From contig CM051456.1 of NCBI GenBank assembly GCA_028274465.1, positions 10,133,745-10,197,744 of the forward strand: 64,000 nt of DNA. The letters are read 5' to 3'. A model generated the notes under the pieces. That model saw nothing but the letters and a program-made list of their open reading frames with translations. It did no database searches and had not been told where the DNA came from. Position numbers and translations under genes: made by a program. Numbering within the stretch: position 1 is the first letter of the stretch; each line of letters begins with the position of its first letter. The stretch is from Plantago ovata (taxonomy: Eukaryota; Streptophyta; Magnoliopsida; Lamiales; Plantaginaceae). Positions 33,642 through 45,147 of this stretch are shown here, piece after piece.

Positions 33642-33949
33642 CTAGTTTGATTTTGAGGATTAAGTTTTAATTGCCTAGAATTGTTGGTTCAATTAATCAC
33701 CCTTTATCTTGGACTTCTTGTTAGTAGAATGACATATTAGACGATGGAGAACGATGGAGTGGTCAAGTTGTGCTACGGGCATAAAAGTTTTAGTGTGTGC
33801 ATCCCTTATTCTCCATTGTATTATACTTGTCTGTTTGGTGATTAATGAAATTTTGCAGATTAAAAAATAAATAGTTTGATTTGCTTGAGAAAATTTGAAT
33901 TGTTGTGAACGGTATATTAATTTAAAGAGAGCTAGCTAAATCTAAAAAG
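33642..33949. other. 3' flank of the SWEET-like gene
   Basis: About 300 bp of probable 3' untranslated DNA. A late TTAATGAAATTTTGCAG and adenine-rich stretch near 33841-33868 may mark polyadenylation or, if the gene is a retrocopy, the remains of a tail. Confidence 0.35.
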
Positions 33950-34247
33950 TACTCCCTCTGTTTTTTAATATATGATGTTTTAGCATGTTTACCTCTTCCA
34001 CAAATATAATATGTGTTATGTGTATTGCTATTATTATGTTATAATTTTAATGTAAATTTCTCTTTTTTTACAAACTTTTAAAGTGCACAAGTATATTGCT
34101 TAATAACCAATCAAATAGGGTTGAGATTAGATGGTATTGAGATTTTACATAACAATAATTGTTGAATGAGTAAAATAGTAAATCAATAATTTCCTTAATA
34201 TGTGTGCATTTGACTAAAATATCTTATATTAAAAAACAGAGAGAGTA
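33950..34247. mobile_element. Stowaway-like MITE
   Basis: About 298 bp with inverted ends TACTCCCTCTGTTTTTTAAT and TTAAAAAACAGAGAGAGTA, similarity reaching about 40 bp inward, and TA at both borders. The interior is AT-rich and noncoding. Confidence 0.8.
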
Positions 34248-35037
34248 GTAGTTATTTTGTAAAACGTAACTCAAATTATAGTTGTGTAAAATATATTAGA
34301 AATAGTCTCATGCAAGTTGGGTAAGAAACAAGATGAGAGATCAAATCAAGTTTATACCTGATTCCATTTTAGATGATGGTGATCATGGGGTCTTCCAACA
34401 CTGCTGAGGTTTTTATTGACTTTATCTATTTTTTTGATGTAATGGGAGAAAAGAGAGAATAAACTAGATACCTCTAGTGTGGGATCATCCCTATTTATAT
34501 AGTACTATATATTTTTACCAAATTCTACCCTACTTAGTCCCTAGGGTTGTAACTTTTTTTCCATTTGCTAATTAGCCGTCGTTATAGACTCTACTCCATC
34601 TATGTCCCTATTAATTGTTTCTGCTAATAACATTTGTTTATACTTGACGATTTATGTTACTCTACGAAGCATGTGTATTTTCAAATGGACGACTTATCGA
34701 CACGGATATTTATCCTGACAAATACATGAGAGATTGAATTAAATAAATTGTTTTATGAAATTACACTTCGTAATAATCTTTCTAACATTTTTTAATTTTT
34801 TGTTATTGTTATATACTTCAATAGTAATTCGTAAATTCGTAGTTAAAATTGGAACACATATCTACATGAGGGTGGTTCCGATTTTTAAGTTGGTAGTACT
34901 GATCTTATCATTAACGTAGGACGGTAGGATACATAATTTCCAATTTGGGTATTAAAATTTAGGTTTATTACACTTAACACCGAAATTGACAAACTAATTC
35001 TGTAAATTACCACGAAGTCAGCACTTCTTACTACTTC
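34248..35037. other. Spacer with a possible promoter-like relict
   Basis: No gene found. On the minus strand, TAGTACTATATAAATAGGG (around 34493-34511) is a strong TATA-type sequence followed by a pyrimidine-rich stretch and ATGGAATCAG|GTATAA near 34355-34370. It may be a leftover LTR or an old promoter. No coding follow-up is visible. Confidence 0.3.
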
Positions 35038-35437
35038 TTAATCACTGAGCTTCGTCTTCCACCCTAGAGCACACGAGTTGCAGAGCCTCTTGCTCAGTTC
35101 AACGGAGAAAGAAACACACCGCACAAACCAGGTAAAACTTCTAACTCTCGTCACTCTACTGCTAATGTTTCTTTCTAATTTCTATACTCTAGTGAGGTTT
35201 TTACATACAATTATCGCAGTCATCAATTCAATCTCCTTCGATTCCAATTGGTAATTTCAATGCCTGTTATACGCTTAACGAACACAATCAGTTCTGTTTG
35301 TAGCTTAAATCACGGTTTAATTTAGCTCTTTTAGATTATCCTGATTGCCTGACCAAATGTCGTTTTTAGGGCTTCACTGATGAACTGTTAATTATTATTT
35401 TGTTTTCAGAAGCCTTGTAGAGTTTTAGTCTGTTAGA
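35038..35437 (+). promoter_or_regulatory. EIF2A 5' leader with leader intron
   Basis: A probable untranslated first exon ends CAAACCAG|GTAAAAC at 35131. An acceptor TTTTCAG at 35403-35409 is followed 28 bp later by the ATG at 35438. The intron would be 278 bp. This is typical of plant housekeeping genes. Confidence 0.6.
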
Positions 35438-37904
35438 ATGGCAACTGTAGAGCCTGAACCACCAATGGACATTTTAGTTAGAGATCCGGAAGGGTTTTGT
35501 ATTTGGAGTGGACCTCCATTTGCTGATGGACAACCTCGAATCAAGCTCGATAAAATACCGTGTACCAGTACTAAATTCAGCGATGATGGATCGAGGCTAT
35601 TGGTTATACGATCCGACTCTCTTATTAGCATCTATGATGCGAAAACTTTGGGAGAGATAAGAACTTTGCAAGTTCCAAATGTACTTGCTGCTAGTTTATC
35701 TCCCCGTGGGACGTTTCTTCAGACGTTTCAGAAGTTTACTTCTTTAGAGGAGAAGAATGTTGTCGTGTGGAAGACGGAGAGTGGTGAATCGGTTTATCAA
35801 GTGATGCAGAAAAACATGACGAAAACGAATTGGTAGGTAGTTTACTGCAAATGTATGCAAGTGTGATGAGATTGAGATGCTTACTCTTTATATTTTCGTG
35901 TTTCCAGGCCCAAGTTCAGATTCATTAGCGATGAAACTGTAGCATGTCGCTTGGTAACAAATGAAGTGCAGTTTTTTGATCCTTCAGACTTCTCGAAAGG
36001 GATTGTTAACAGGCTAAGAGTGCCTGGGGTAGCTGCATTTGAGCTCTCTAATGCTCCTGGCTCTCATGTGGCAACATTCAATCCAGAGTCGAAGGTATGT
36101 GTTACTCTTACTATGACGGAGGACTTGTAATTGCAATGGAATCTGTTTTGCTTTTGTTTGGTAATATCCCTCATCAAGTTATTTAGTTGTAACATACTGT
36201 GATATCCTTCAGTGGTTCTTAAAATTTGATTGTTTGCAGTGTCTTTATTCTGAGTTCTCCGTAATAACTAGTGTAAAAATGAGCAATGGACTAAAGGATT
36301 CCTTTAAGATGTCAATTGTATTTTCTCTTAAAGTAAATATTTGCATGAGATCTAAGACACTGATTAAGCTGAATCTCAAAGGCACTTATAGTCTGGAGAC
36401 TTAATAGCACCAACTCTGATGTATAATAAGTTATTTCATGTTTATAGAGTAATGGAGAATAGTGCAAGCAAATGGCAGGGTTGTTGTAGTTGTAGCATTT
36501 CTTTTCTCCAAGTTGTAGAAAATTTTAATCAGGACGTGAAACCGCCAGAAGAAAAATAGTATTACAATTAGAAGTTTCTCAAGGAAAGGAATCTACTGCC
36601 AAAAATACTTGCCAAGCATTTTTTGTAATGAAAATCATAGTCAGGAGTAAGAGTTAGTGAATCAAATTATCAAAGTACATTGTATCGGTATTTTTCTTCA
36701 TCTAAATATTTCATTTCCATAGGGAATGCCAGCTAATGTTCAAGTATTCTCGTGCGGAAAAGAGTTACAGAGTCAACCTGTTGCTAGAAAAAGTTTCTTC
36801 AGGTGTTCATCAGTACAGCTGAAATGGAATGCTGGTTCCACGGGGCTCCTAGTTGTTGTGCAGTCAGATGTTGATAAAACGAACCAAAGTTACTATGGAG
36901 AAACTAAGCTAAACTATTTGACAACAGATGCAACTCACGAAGGATTAGTGCCTCTTCGTAATAATTCCACTGCCTTCCTCCCATTTCGTTGTCACCGGAC
37001 TCCGTATTGTTGGGTGTGCATTGATTGCACTTGATATTTAGCTTGAAATTCATCTGGTATACTTTTGGCAGGTAAAGAAGGGCCAGTGCATGATGTTCAA
37101 TGGTCACATTCTGGTAAAGAATTTGCAGTTGTCTATGGATGTATCCTTTTCATCAATTTCCTGTAATATGAATGCGTCGACTCCTCTATTTGGAATGAAG
37201 GGAGAGAAAGAAGTATTGTCGACCATCCTTTTATAAAATGCTAAATACCCAACTAAACTATCACCAGCTTTGGTTATAAGAAGGTTATAAATCTTTTTTT
37301 GTTTCCTCCAGTTATGAATTTAGTATTCCAGGTGTTATGTCCTTTATCTGCCATATGAAAACAGGACTTTTTTTTTCCTTTCAATTTCTTGTTCTGCATG
37401 TTGCTTCTATGAATTTTGTCCCTGCCTTGACCAAGTTCAGTTATGCCTTCAATGACGACAATATTTGACCATAAGTGCCGTCCTCTACTGGAGCTTGGGG
37501 AAGGCCCCTATAATACTATCAGATGGAATCCAAAAGGGAGATGTATCCTTCACTTTTTTTTTCTTCCTATCTTTACTTTGCTAATCCATACCCCACCCTT
37601 TCCCCGCGCGTGCGGGGGCTATTCAAATGGTTCTTCACTTGTGTCCTTAATTCTGCTGCACAGTTATATGTATTGCTGGATTTGGGAACTTACCAGGTGA
37701 CATGGTACATTTCCAATGATCTGTCTTTGTTTTGTTTCTACCGCTGATAATTTCCTCCAGATGCTTTTTTTGTTATTCATTGCATCCTTTATGCCCCACC
37801 CCTGAAGAAATAAAAACACCAGTGCATTCTATTCTGAACCAAAAAGCTTGTTTTTCTGGGTCATTTCTTTCATATGCTGAAAGTTTCATATTATGGTCTT
37901 TGCT

Positions 37905-37996
<92 letters not shown>

Positions 37997-39722
37997 AACT
38001 GATATGGTTTGAGGTTGGTGTGCACAAATCTATTCTCTGTTAAACCACTCAGAATTCATACCTTAGCCTTTCTCTCTTTGCACCTTTGTCTTGGTCCACG
38101 GCTGTTTTTTCCATCACAAGTGATTAACAACACTACAATCAACCCCTTTAGCATACTTATGGGCTCGCGTGGCAGGTTTTTGGCCCTATAAATAACTAAC
38201 AGTTTTCATCCATGCAAGTAATATTTTCTCAGTTCGCACACATGGTGTAAACTCTTTATGTTTGTGATATGTAATACGCTATTTGGTCTTGACACGTACA
38301 ATTTTGGATGCTGGCCTAGTTAACTGTGTTAAATAATGATGTTTTTCTCTCACTTTGTTAAGTTACTGATAATTTATGTGTATCAATTAAACAATGGTGC
38401 TTTTTTTCTTTATTTGTTCAGGCATTTTGGGACTACGTAGAAAAGAAAAGGTTAGCTGCTACAAAATCTGAATTATCAGTGACGAGTGAGTGGTCACCAG
38501 ATGGGCGTTATTTTATGACTGCTACTACAGCTCCAAGACTACAGGTTGATAATGGGTATGTTTCTCACTTTCTCCTATTGACCAGTGTTTCTGTACCAAC
38601 ATGCACCATTTCGAGCTTTCAACTGATTCATGCAAATGCCCCTCCAAATTAAAAAAGGAAAAAATGTTTACAAGATCAGCACATGATACTTTGATTTCAA
38701 GGCCTACGAATCATGTCTCAGCTGCTTCCATTGGCCCAGTAATACTAGATATAGAATTAAAACTGTTGTCCTGGGGGTTCATTACGGTTCATTTGTTGCC
38801 TTGTATGTATGATACTAATGTAAAAGTAATGTAGAATATTCAAAGTATGTCCGTTTTGATGAGTTAGTGTTCATGTAAATTGTAATCATCCATCTAAGCT
38901 GAAGTACTTAACCTTAGTCTCTACTCTCTACTCACCATTTGTGACTTATACTTCAGGATCAAAATCTTTCACCACAATGGGTCCTTGTATTTCAAGAGGA
39001 TGTATGCCAAGTTGTACCAGGCTAGTTATCTCCGCTTTCTGCTAATTTCATTAGGATTAGTGTACCTTTTTCCTCGGTTGATTTTTTGTGCTCTTAATTC
39101 GTGCAGGCAGATTGGAAGCCAGAGTCAGCTGAAAAGTTTGCTGATATTGCAGATTTGGCACAATCTGTTGATTCCTTGAAATTGGAAGAACTGACTAAAA
39201 AAGGTGAATCACTTTCTTATGGTCTTTATTAACTAGATCCGATCCAGCCTTTTATCTTTCTCCAAGTAAAATTGAATTAAATTGAAATAAGAATGATATT
39301 ACAGGACAAGGGCCAAAAACTGCTCAGCCATCTTCAAAAGCTGCAGCTGCCAACCCCCCTCCTCTTCAGAAACCTGCGGCTTATCGCCCACCTCATGCAA
39401 AAGCTCAGGCTGCTGTTCAGGCTGAGGTATAATCTCTTTTGTTAACTGAGAACTCTATAATGCTTTCTTGTATTCTCCATGATACTGATCATAATTTTTT
39501 CTTTTTTCTTTCTCTGTTGGTCTGTACAGCTACTTGGATTAAACCCTTCCGGGTAAGTAGGCTGCATTTCATGTTATGTTCGTTATTTAAGCCTCTTAGT
39601 TTGTTGCTGACTCTCTTCTTTATGCTAAATCCAGAGAAATGAGCAAGAGTGCTCTGAAAAACAAGAAAAAGAGAGAAAAGCAGAGAGAGAAGAAGGCTGC
39701 TGAAGGTGCCGGGGGTTCTTGA
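35438..39722 (+). CDS. Eukaryotic translation initiation factor 2A (eIF2A)
   Basis: Twelve coding exons: 35438-35832, 35908-36094, 36723-36957, 37072-37140, 37441-37542, 37664-37704, 38422-38555, 38957-39020, 39107-39203, 39305-39426, 39530-39552, 39635-39722. They total 518 residues. The N-terminal part is a WD-type beta-propeller (VRDPEGFCIWSGPP, WSHSGKEFAVVYGF, NPKGRFICIAGFGNLPGDM, EWSPDGRYFMTATTAPRL). The C-terminal part has an Ala/Pro/Gln linker and a Lys-rich tail (SALKNKKKREKQREKK), as in eIF2A. eIF2A is an alternative Met-tRNA delivery factor in the cytosol and is distinct from eIF2-alpha. Introns 37141-37440 and 37543-37663 have U12-type signals; intron 39021-39106 begins GC. A TA microsatellite sits in intron 6. 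Confidence 0.95.
37141..37440 (+). other. U12-type intron in EIF2A (first of two)
   Basis: The donor GTATCCTTTT matches the U12 5' splice-site consensus RTATCCTTT. A branch-site-like TGCCTTGAC has its adenosine at 37430, ten bases before the AG at 37440. No polypyrimidine tract is needed. Phase: it splits the Phe codon of YGFMPSM. Confidence 0.8.
37543..37663 (+). other. U12-type intron in EIF2A (second of two)
   Basis: The donor GTATCCTTCA and branch-like GTCCTTAAT (adenosine 37650, thirteen bases before the AG) again fit minor-spliceosome signals. Only these borders restore the conserved reading NPKGRFICIAGFG. Confidence 0.8.
37907..37994. repeat. TA microsatellite in EIF2A intron 6
   Basis: About 88 bp of AT/TA repeat inside the 717-bp intron 37705-38421. 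Confidence 0.95.
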
Positions 39723-40489
39723 TTGACACCCTGAGATACATTGCATAATTAAAACCCAAAGGTTACAAACAATACAGTTTTGCAGTGACGAAAATCACAA
39801 GAGTTGTGCTACATATCAGCGTTCACCGCCTTTCTAAAATGATTAGTCATGAAATTTCAAATTCTTGTTTCAAAATTTCATATGTTTATTGCATGGTACC
39901 GAGTTTTGGAAGTTTTAGTTTTCAGCAATATGGATGTCTGGCTAGTTGGTCTGTATCGTCATCTTGTAGTATAGCGACTGATCTGAAGTCTAGCAATACA
40001 TTGCTACTACCATCTTAAACTACTGTCCGGGACCAATCTATATCTCTCATGTATGTAATTGCTTGGCTTCATATGTACTGAATATACATGGTGATGATTC
40101 AGCTTACAAATGGGAGGGATCCCTTTCGATGATATGGTCCCGAGTGTACATTATTTGAATAGGAATGGAACAGGCCTTTTTGGCTTGTAGTATTTTCGAA
40201 ATTATTTGTTGACACTTTGTTTAAGATGACTAAAACCATGGATAAGGTCAATAGTTTGATAGAGCCATCAGCGATGTTCATTTTGATAATAACCATACAT
40301 ACACCAATATGATGAATTGCGTCATCATCGTATACACACGAGATATTTAAAAAAAAAAAAAAAAAAATTAAACTGGTTTTATGTGCTTCCTTCCTGAAAC
40401 TATCTTGTTGGGGTGGTTTTTGGTTAATCCAAGGCAGACCAAACAGAGAAACGAACCAAGGTTTGGTTTGATGTTTTAACTTCTGAATC
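39723..40489. other. 3' flank of EIF2A and spacer
   Basis: This probably contains the EIF2A 3' untranslated region. An adenine run lies at about 40350-40367. Minus-strand open frames here do not resemble any protein. Confidence 0.5.
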
Positions 40490-40720
40490 AAGAATTGAAG
40501 GTGTTGATTCTAACTATTGGTTAGACTGAGGTGACATGATTCTAGAGGTCATGGATTCAATTATCGCCAAGTGCGTGATTATTTCTAGTTTATTACTAGC
40601 TTTGTAATGGTTGTTTTGTACTACTTGTGATTTGTAATGGTTTGATCTATAGAATGATGTATAAGTTGACGTTGTATGACTCATATAATATCGAGATTCT
40701 CAATAAAAGAAAAAAAAGAA
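40490..40720 (+). repeat. SINE-like sequence
   Basis: TTGGTTAGACTGAGG (near 40516) resembles an A box and GGTCATGGATTCAATTATC (near 40548) a degenerate B box, 25-35 bp apart as in tRNA-derived SINEs. The block ends in an adenine-rich tail near 40708-40722. No clean target duplication was found. Confidence 0.35.
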
Positions 40721-41129
40721 ACAGGAGTGAACCGTACCAATTTAGTAACTGCAAAATAACCAAGAAAAGGTCACGGTTTCAAATCGAGAACATAGCCGTG
40801 GGAGGTTTTAATGAGCTATTTCAAGTTGAGCTTTGTTGATCTTTAAAATTATGTTCTCGTACTAAAACTTGTGAGTTTTGAGTCTTGAGTTCTCACGAGC
40901 ATTGCTTCGAGCGATTAAATTAAAATGATAATGATTTAAAATTATATTTTTAACTTAAAAATGATATTTAACACATAGAAATATAAATAAATTTTCTAAC
41001 ACCGACAGGTTGATAGTTTTTAGTTTTTATAATACAAAATATATATCAGTTTTTTCACATATGTATACATTTTTCAACTAAAATACATACTTTTATATAA
41101 CTATGAATATATAACAATATGTATTTATT

Positions 41130-41304
41130 TGTGTAATTTGCATGTATTTGATGTCTGTCCAAGTTGGTTGAGGTCGTCTGTAGATAAGGATCAGTCATGT
41201 GTGTCCGATGTCTTGTTAGGGTCGCGAACAAGTCTTCTATAACCTTTTCCAATTAGTTAATGGAAGTTTGTTTGCTCAAAAAAACAATATTTATTTATTT
41301 ATGT
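41130..41304 (+). mobile_element. Short 3' end of a LINE-like element
   Basis: CCTTTTCCAATTAGTTAATGG followed by GTTTGTTTGCTCAAAAAAA at 41270-41285 resembles the 3' ends of plant L1-type elements (an AATTGGTTGATGGAAG motif and a short poly-A). CAATATGTATTTATTTGTG (41114) and CAATATTTATTTATTTATGTG (41284) may be a decayed target duplication, but AT-rich chance is possible. Confidence 0.4.
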
Positions 41305-44300
41305 GTTTACGAGTAGTCAAATTTTTTAGAAGTGTTCGTCCTGACTACTTTTTTACCACTTTATAATTTCAAATACTATACCACCTTATTTCTCCGATCG
41401 TATACAAACCATATATCTTATATTATATTGATCGAGCTGATCTTGAACCAGGCTTTCTCGCAAGTTACTTTCTAACGGTTTAAATCGTTAACATCCGGAT
41501 GTGGTACCATCGTTTTAAAGGAAACAGGAAGGAACCGGGAACCGGAGCGTGGAATGAACCTTGTATGATCGGGGGGATTAACTTTCTGAGTTTGAAACAG
41601 ACCGAAGCAGTTCAAGGAATGATCCCGGAAATAATATTATAGTACTAGTACAATACAGGTGTGATAGTGACAGGAAAATGGTGTCTAAAATGGTAAAGCT
41701 GCCTGCTATGAGCTATCATTACAAGTTTAACATTGGGCAATAAATTCCACCTGTATTTTAATATTCCGATATTATCTTATACAGGATGGATGTTTTTAGT
41801 CGGCTTGGTCACCCAGTACATTGAATCCAGATTGTGGAAAAAAAGAGAGGCTCAAGTCAGTCGGTCCTGATTGTGTGATTAGATTAGATTAATTAGGCAC
41901 GTTCTGATAGGGAAATCTCAAAATCCTTAACCGCCTATCTATCTTTACAAAACTCATTATTATTATTATTCTTATTATTATTATACTCGAATACAAACTT
42001 GTCATATTCTATGCTCACACTATCATCATCCTCTTGTTATTATTTTAATATAGATATTGGAAAGGTGGAACTTAAGTATTTGTGTGAGTATTTGATTAAG
42101 TGCAAGTTAAGTGATGATCTGTCCTACTGGAGTATCATTTGTTGTTTCCATGAACCCTCGATCTTTTAGCTTTGGAGGTCCAAATATCACATTCAATTTT
42201 GGGTTTGTCAATAATTCAAAACATCAATTAATTGATTGATGTTTTAGTCAAGACTCGAGACTCTCCTATTCCAAATCAACTAGTTGATCATCTTTAGGTT
42301 TAAATGAACTTGAAAGCTATAGATTAGGGACCTTGTGCTTGTGTGTGGCCACCACATTTGCTAGTTTCTCAGATAATTATTACTTTTTACTATATTTTTG
42401 TTCGGAAAAGTGAATACATTGATGATAATTTTAGGCAATTACAAAGACATCAGACTAGTTATGCTTAATCACCTAAACAGTTTATGATTCAAATTTTTAA
42501 TGATTAGTTCATTGAATAACATTAGTTCCAGAATCTTTGAGCAACATTCAAATGTTGCTTCACCCGCAGAGCAGCCGGAAAAAGGTGAAAAAAGATAATG
42601 GTTTACAATTTACTATTATTCATGTATGTATGAGATCAGAGATTATGATCAAAATACACGAAATCAAATCCTTTTTAGTATTTCATTCTAAAAATACCAC
42701 AATTTACTAGTATTTTATGGTTGGTACATGTTTACATGAGAATTTAAAGTACAATCTATGTCTGGGTTGGTAAAGATACAGAGAGTTCGATATCTAGCTG
42801 AGATATAAGAGCACTCTTTACAGGATACATATAATATTTCCCTAAATATTGCTCCTAACTACATAGATGATAATTAGAGGTCTCCTATTATTTATGTTTC
42901 ATTGACGAAAAAGGACACATGAAAAATTTTAGTGATGAAAAAGGACACATGGAGAATTTTAGTGATGAAAAACGACACATGAAGAATATATATGTGGTGC
43001 CACATAGATAGGGAATAAATAGGAAGGGACGAATGAGTACTCAAATGTAGGAAGATTTTTAGGGAGTTTCAAATTTAGAATTACATTTCTGTGGGCCCCA
43101 ATGAATTTAGGAGTCTTGAGATTGTTGATTTTTGACACCATTATTTCAATTTCATCCTGAATATAGGATAGGGAGCGGTTTTAGGACTCCTGAAACTAGT
43201 GCTCTAAGTCAATTTAGGTGTGAACATATATATTGGTATAATATGTTTCATAGCAATAATATTTGACGTTTAAAAAAAATCCTACTCAAGTATATGAGGC
43301 CATTGTAAAAGGTTGCCCTAGTTTATATATTATGTTGGAGGAATTTAATTTCACACATTTTCATAAGTTTTAACTTTTAGTTTAAATAAGATTGAACAAT
43401 AACAATTATCAAAGCCATGTTTAAGGATCGAAGTTTACTGATCGCATGATTCTCCACTCGTTGAACTTGTCCAAAACGGTTGAAATAAAACCACAAGTTA
43501 AGATGCTTGTTTGGCAAAGCGGATTGAAATCAACTTATAAGTTGACTAATAAGGTTACGTCAAACACACACTCAATGAGAATTTAATATAATTGAAATAA
43601 TTTCACACATTGTTTTATAAATTCAAGGTTTAATTATAATTTAGTGATGTACATTCGAACTTAAAGGTAAGATGGAATTCCATACGATGTCTGACACTAA
43701 TTCATATATGACCTAGCTAGCATGGTATGCTATGTGGTGGTGATTTATTATTATGTAATTGCGTAAATTAGGCCAAGTCTATCTGTCTGTTTGACATTAG
43801 GGTTTCTTTAAAAAATGCATGTTCAAATGGGGCCAAGTCGATCTATCTCTTTCTTTGACATTATATTTTGTCATTCAAGGAACATGACCGAAGCATTTTA
43901 TTCAATGTTCGCTAATGAGTGGGTATCCAACTATCCATTATTGTGCATGTGTTATGTTAAATTGTTGCACCGCGTAATTTCACGAGTAATTTACAGTATT
44001 GAATATTGCATGTGAATATAAAGCATAAAACAAAACAAAATCAATTCAAAGGCTCTGGAAGAAGTTGACCATCCAAAAGTAGAAAGAATAATACTTTCAG
44101 AACCATCTGTGGTAATAGAAGCCCATGAGATGAAACATTCTTGGTTAAGTATGCATAGAGACTTGTAGTATTAAAAGAGATCTAGAAATGAAATAAAGTC
44201 ACTACAGTCAACACATTAACATTGAGTATAGTTGCACTACTGGCAAGCTGTCATTTGAATTTATATTGGAATATTTGCAATGAATGACCCTATCCACCAC

Positions 44301-44311
44301 TAATCAAGTGC
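41305..44311. other. Spacer with small tandem and direct repeats
   Basis: No gene recognised. It holds a three-unit minisatellite (42904-42990), an ATT tract near 41960-41990 and a direct repeat of a GGCCAAGTC...TTTGACATTA block at 43771 and 43831. Open frames are short and AT-rich. Confidence 0.5.
42904..42990. repeat. 30-bp minisatellite, three units
   Basis: Units of 30 bp beginning GAYGAAAAAGGACACATG and ending AATTTTAGT occur at 42904, 42934 and 42964; the last is partly diverged. No spacer lies between them, so it is not CRISPR-like. Confidence 0.85.
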
Positions 44312-44312
44312 T

Positions 44313-44569
44313 TACTCCGGAAATTTAATAGGTTTACACTTTATTTTTGTTGACTTTTCGATGTTCGGTTTGACCTCAAATAAATAATAACTCGGTAAGA
44401 AAAAAATAATTTAAAAAATTATATTATAAAAGTATACTTCTTATATTTTTATAGTATAACTTCTAAAATTAATCTTTCCGTAATCAATTATGATTAATTT
44501 GAGGTCAAACCGGACATAAAAAAGTCAACAAAAACAAAGTGTAAACCTATTAAGTTTCCGGAGGAAGTA
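44313..44569. mobile_element. Stowaway-like MITE with long inverted repeats
   Basis: About 257 bp. The left end TACTCCGGAAATTTAATAGG extends about 70 bp through TTTTTGTTGACTTTTCGATG and GGTTTGACCTCAAAT, and is mirrored at the right end up to CCGGAGGAAGTA. The whole element could fold into a long hairpin. Half of a related copy is at 55886-55990. Confidence 0.8.
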
Positions 44570-45037
44570 ATAGTTGTAGGAGTATAACCTATCCGGATGG
44601 AATTGAGTAAATTGTATTAAAAAATAGGGGTGTATAAACGAATCAAACATTCGTGAAAAATATATGAAATTGTGGTCAAACTCGAACAGTTCGTGAACAT
44701 GTTCGAGTTCTTAATGAATCGAACATGAATATAATTTTAAATGTTCAATAATTCGAAGAAAAAGAACTATTATATTTTATGATAAATAAAATATACTTAT
44801 TAATAATAATAAATACATATACCATTCAAATCTATTTCTTCATCTCTCCACTCTTTCACCATCCATCACGCACGCCTCTCACTACAAATGCCTTCCACCT
44901 CCGCCTCCTACTACCGTGCACCTCCTACTTTATTACTCTTCCCATGTTCAACGCTTTACTCTTCTGATTCTTGTCTCAATTTCCAAATCAGGTATTTCCG
45001 CAATTAGTTGACAGTTAAAGATTCTTTTGTGTGTTAC
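44570..45037. other. Spacer before the palindrome array
   Basis: AT-rich, with repeated GTTCGTGAACATGTTCGAG-type words near 44690-44710 that look like transposon remnants. No gene seen. Confidence 0.4.
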
Positions 45038-45147
45038 AGCTCCGATCGGAGCTTTTTACAGCTCCGATCGGAGTTGTGTTAAGCTCCGATTGGGGCTCTG
45101 TAAAAGCTCCGATCGGAGCTACGGTACCAGAATTATTCTGGTACCGT
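45038..45147. repeat. Periodic palindrome array (GCTCCGATCGGAGC)x4 plus a 27-bp palindrome
   Basis: AGCTCCGATCGGAGCT or a close variant starts at 45038, 45060, 45082 and 45105, a spacing of 22, 22 and 23 bp. The third copy has GATTGGGG in place of GATCGGAG; the second ends in GAGT. A 27-bp palindrome follows directly (45121-45147, 13-base arms ACGGTACCAGAAT around a central T). The flanks of copies 1 and 4 are themselves inverted (CTTTTTACAG against CTGTAAAAG). The array could be the end of a transposon, a binding-site cluster or a hairpin RNA source. Confidence 0.8.

Noticed and set aside
40099-40491. 130-codon minus-strand frame downstream of EIF2A
   Set aside because: It runs through a poly-A tract and the EIF2A 3' region, and has no domain or promoter signal.
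42904-42990. Regular 30-bp repeats considered as a CRISPR-like array
   Set aside because: The units are directly contiguous without unique spacers, and the sequence is eukaryotic; it is a minisatellite.
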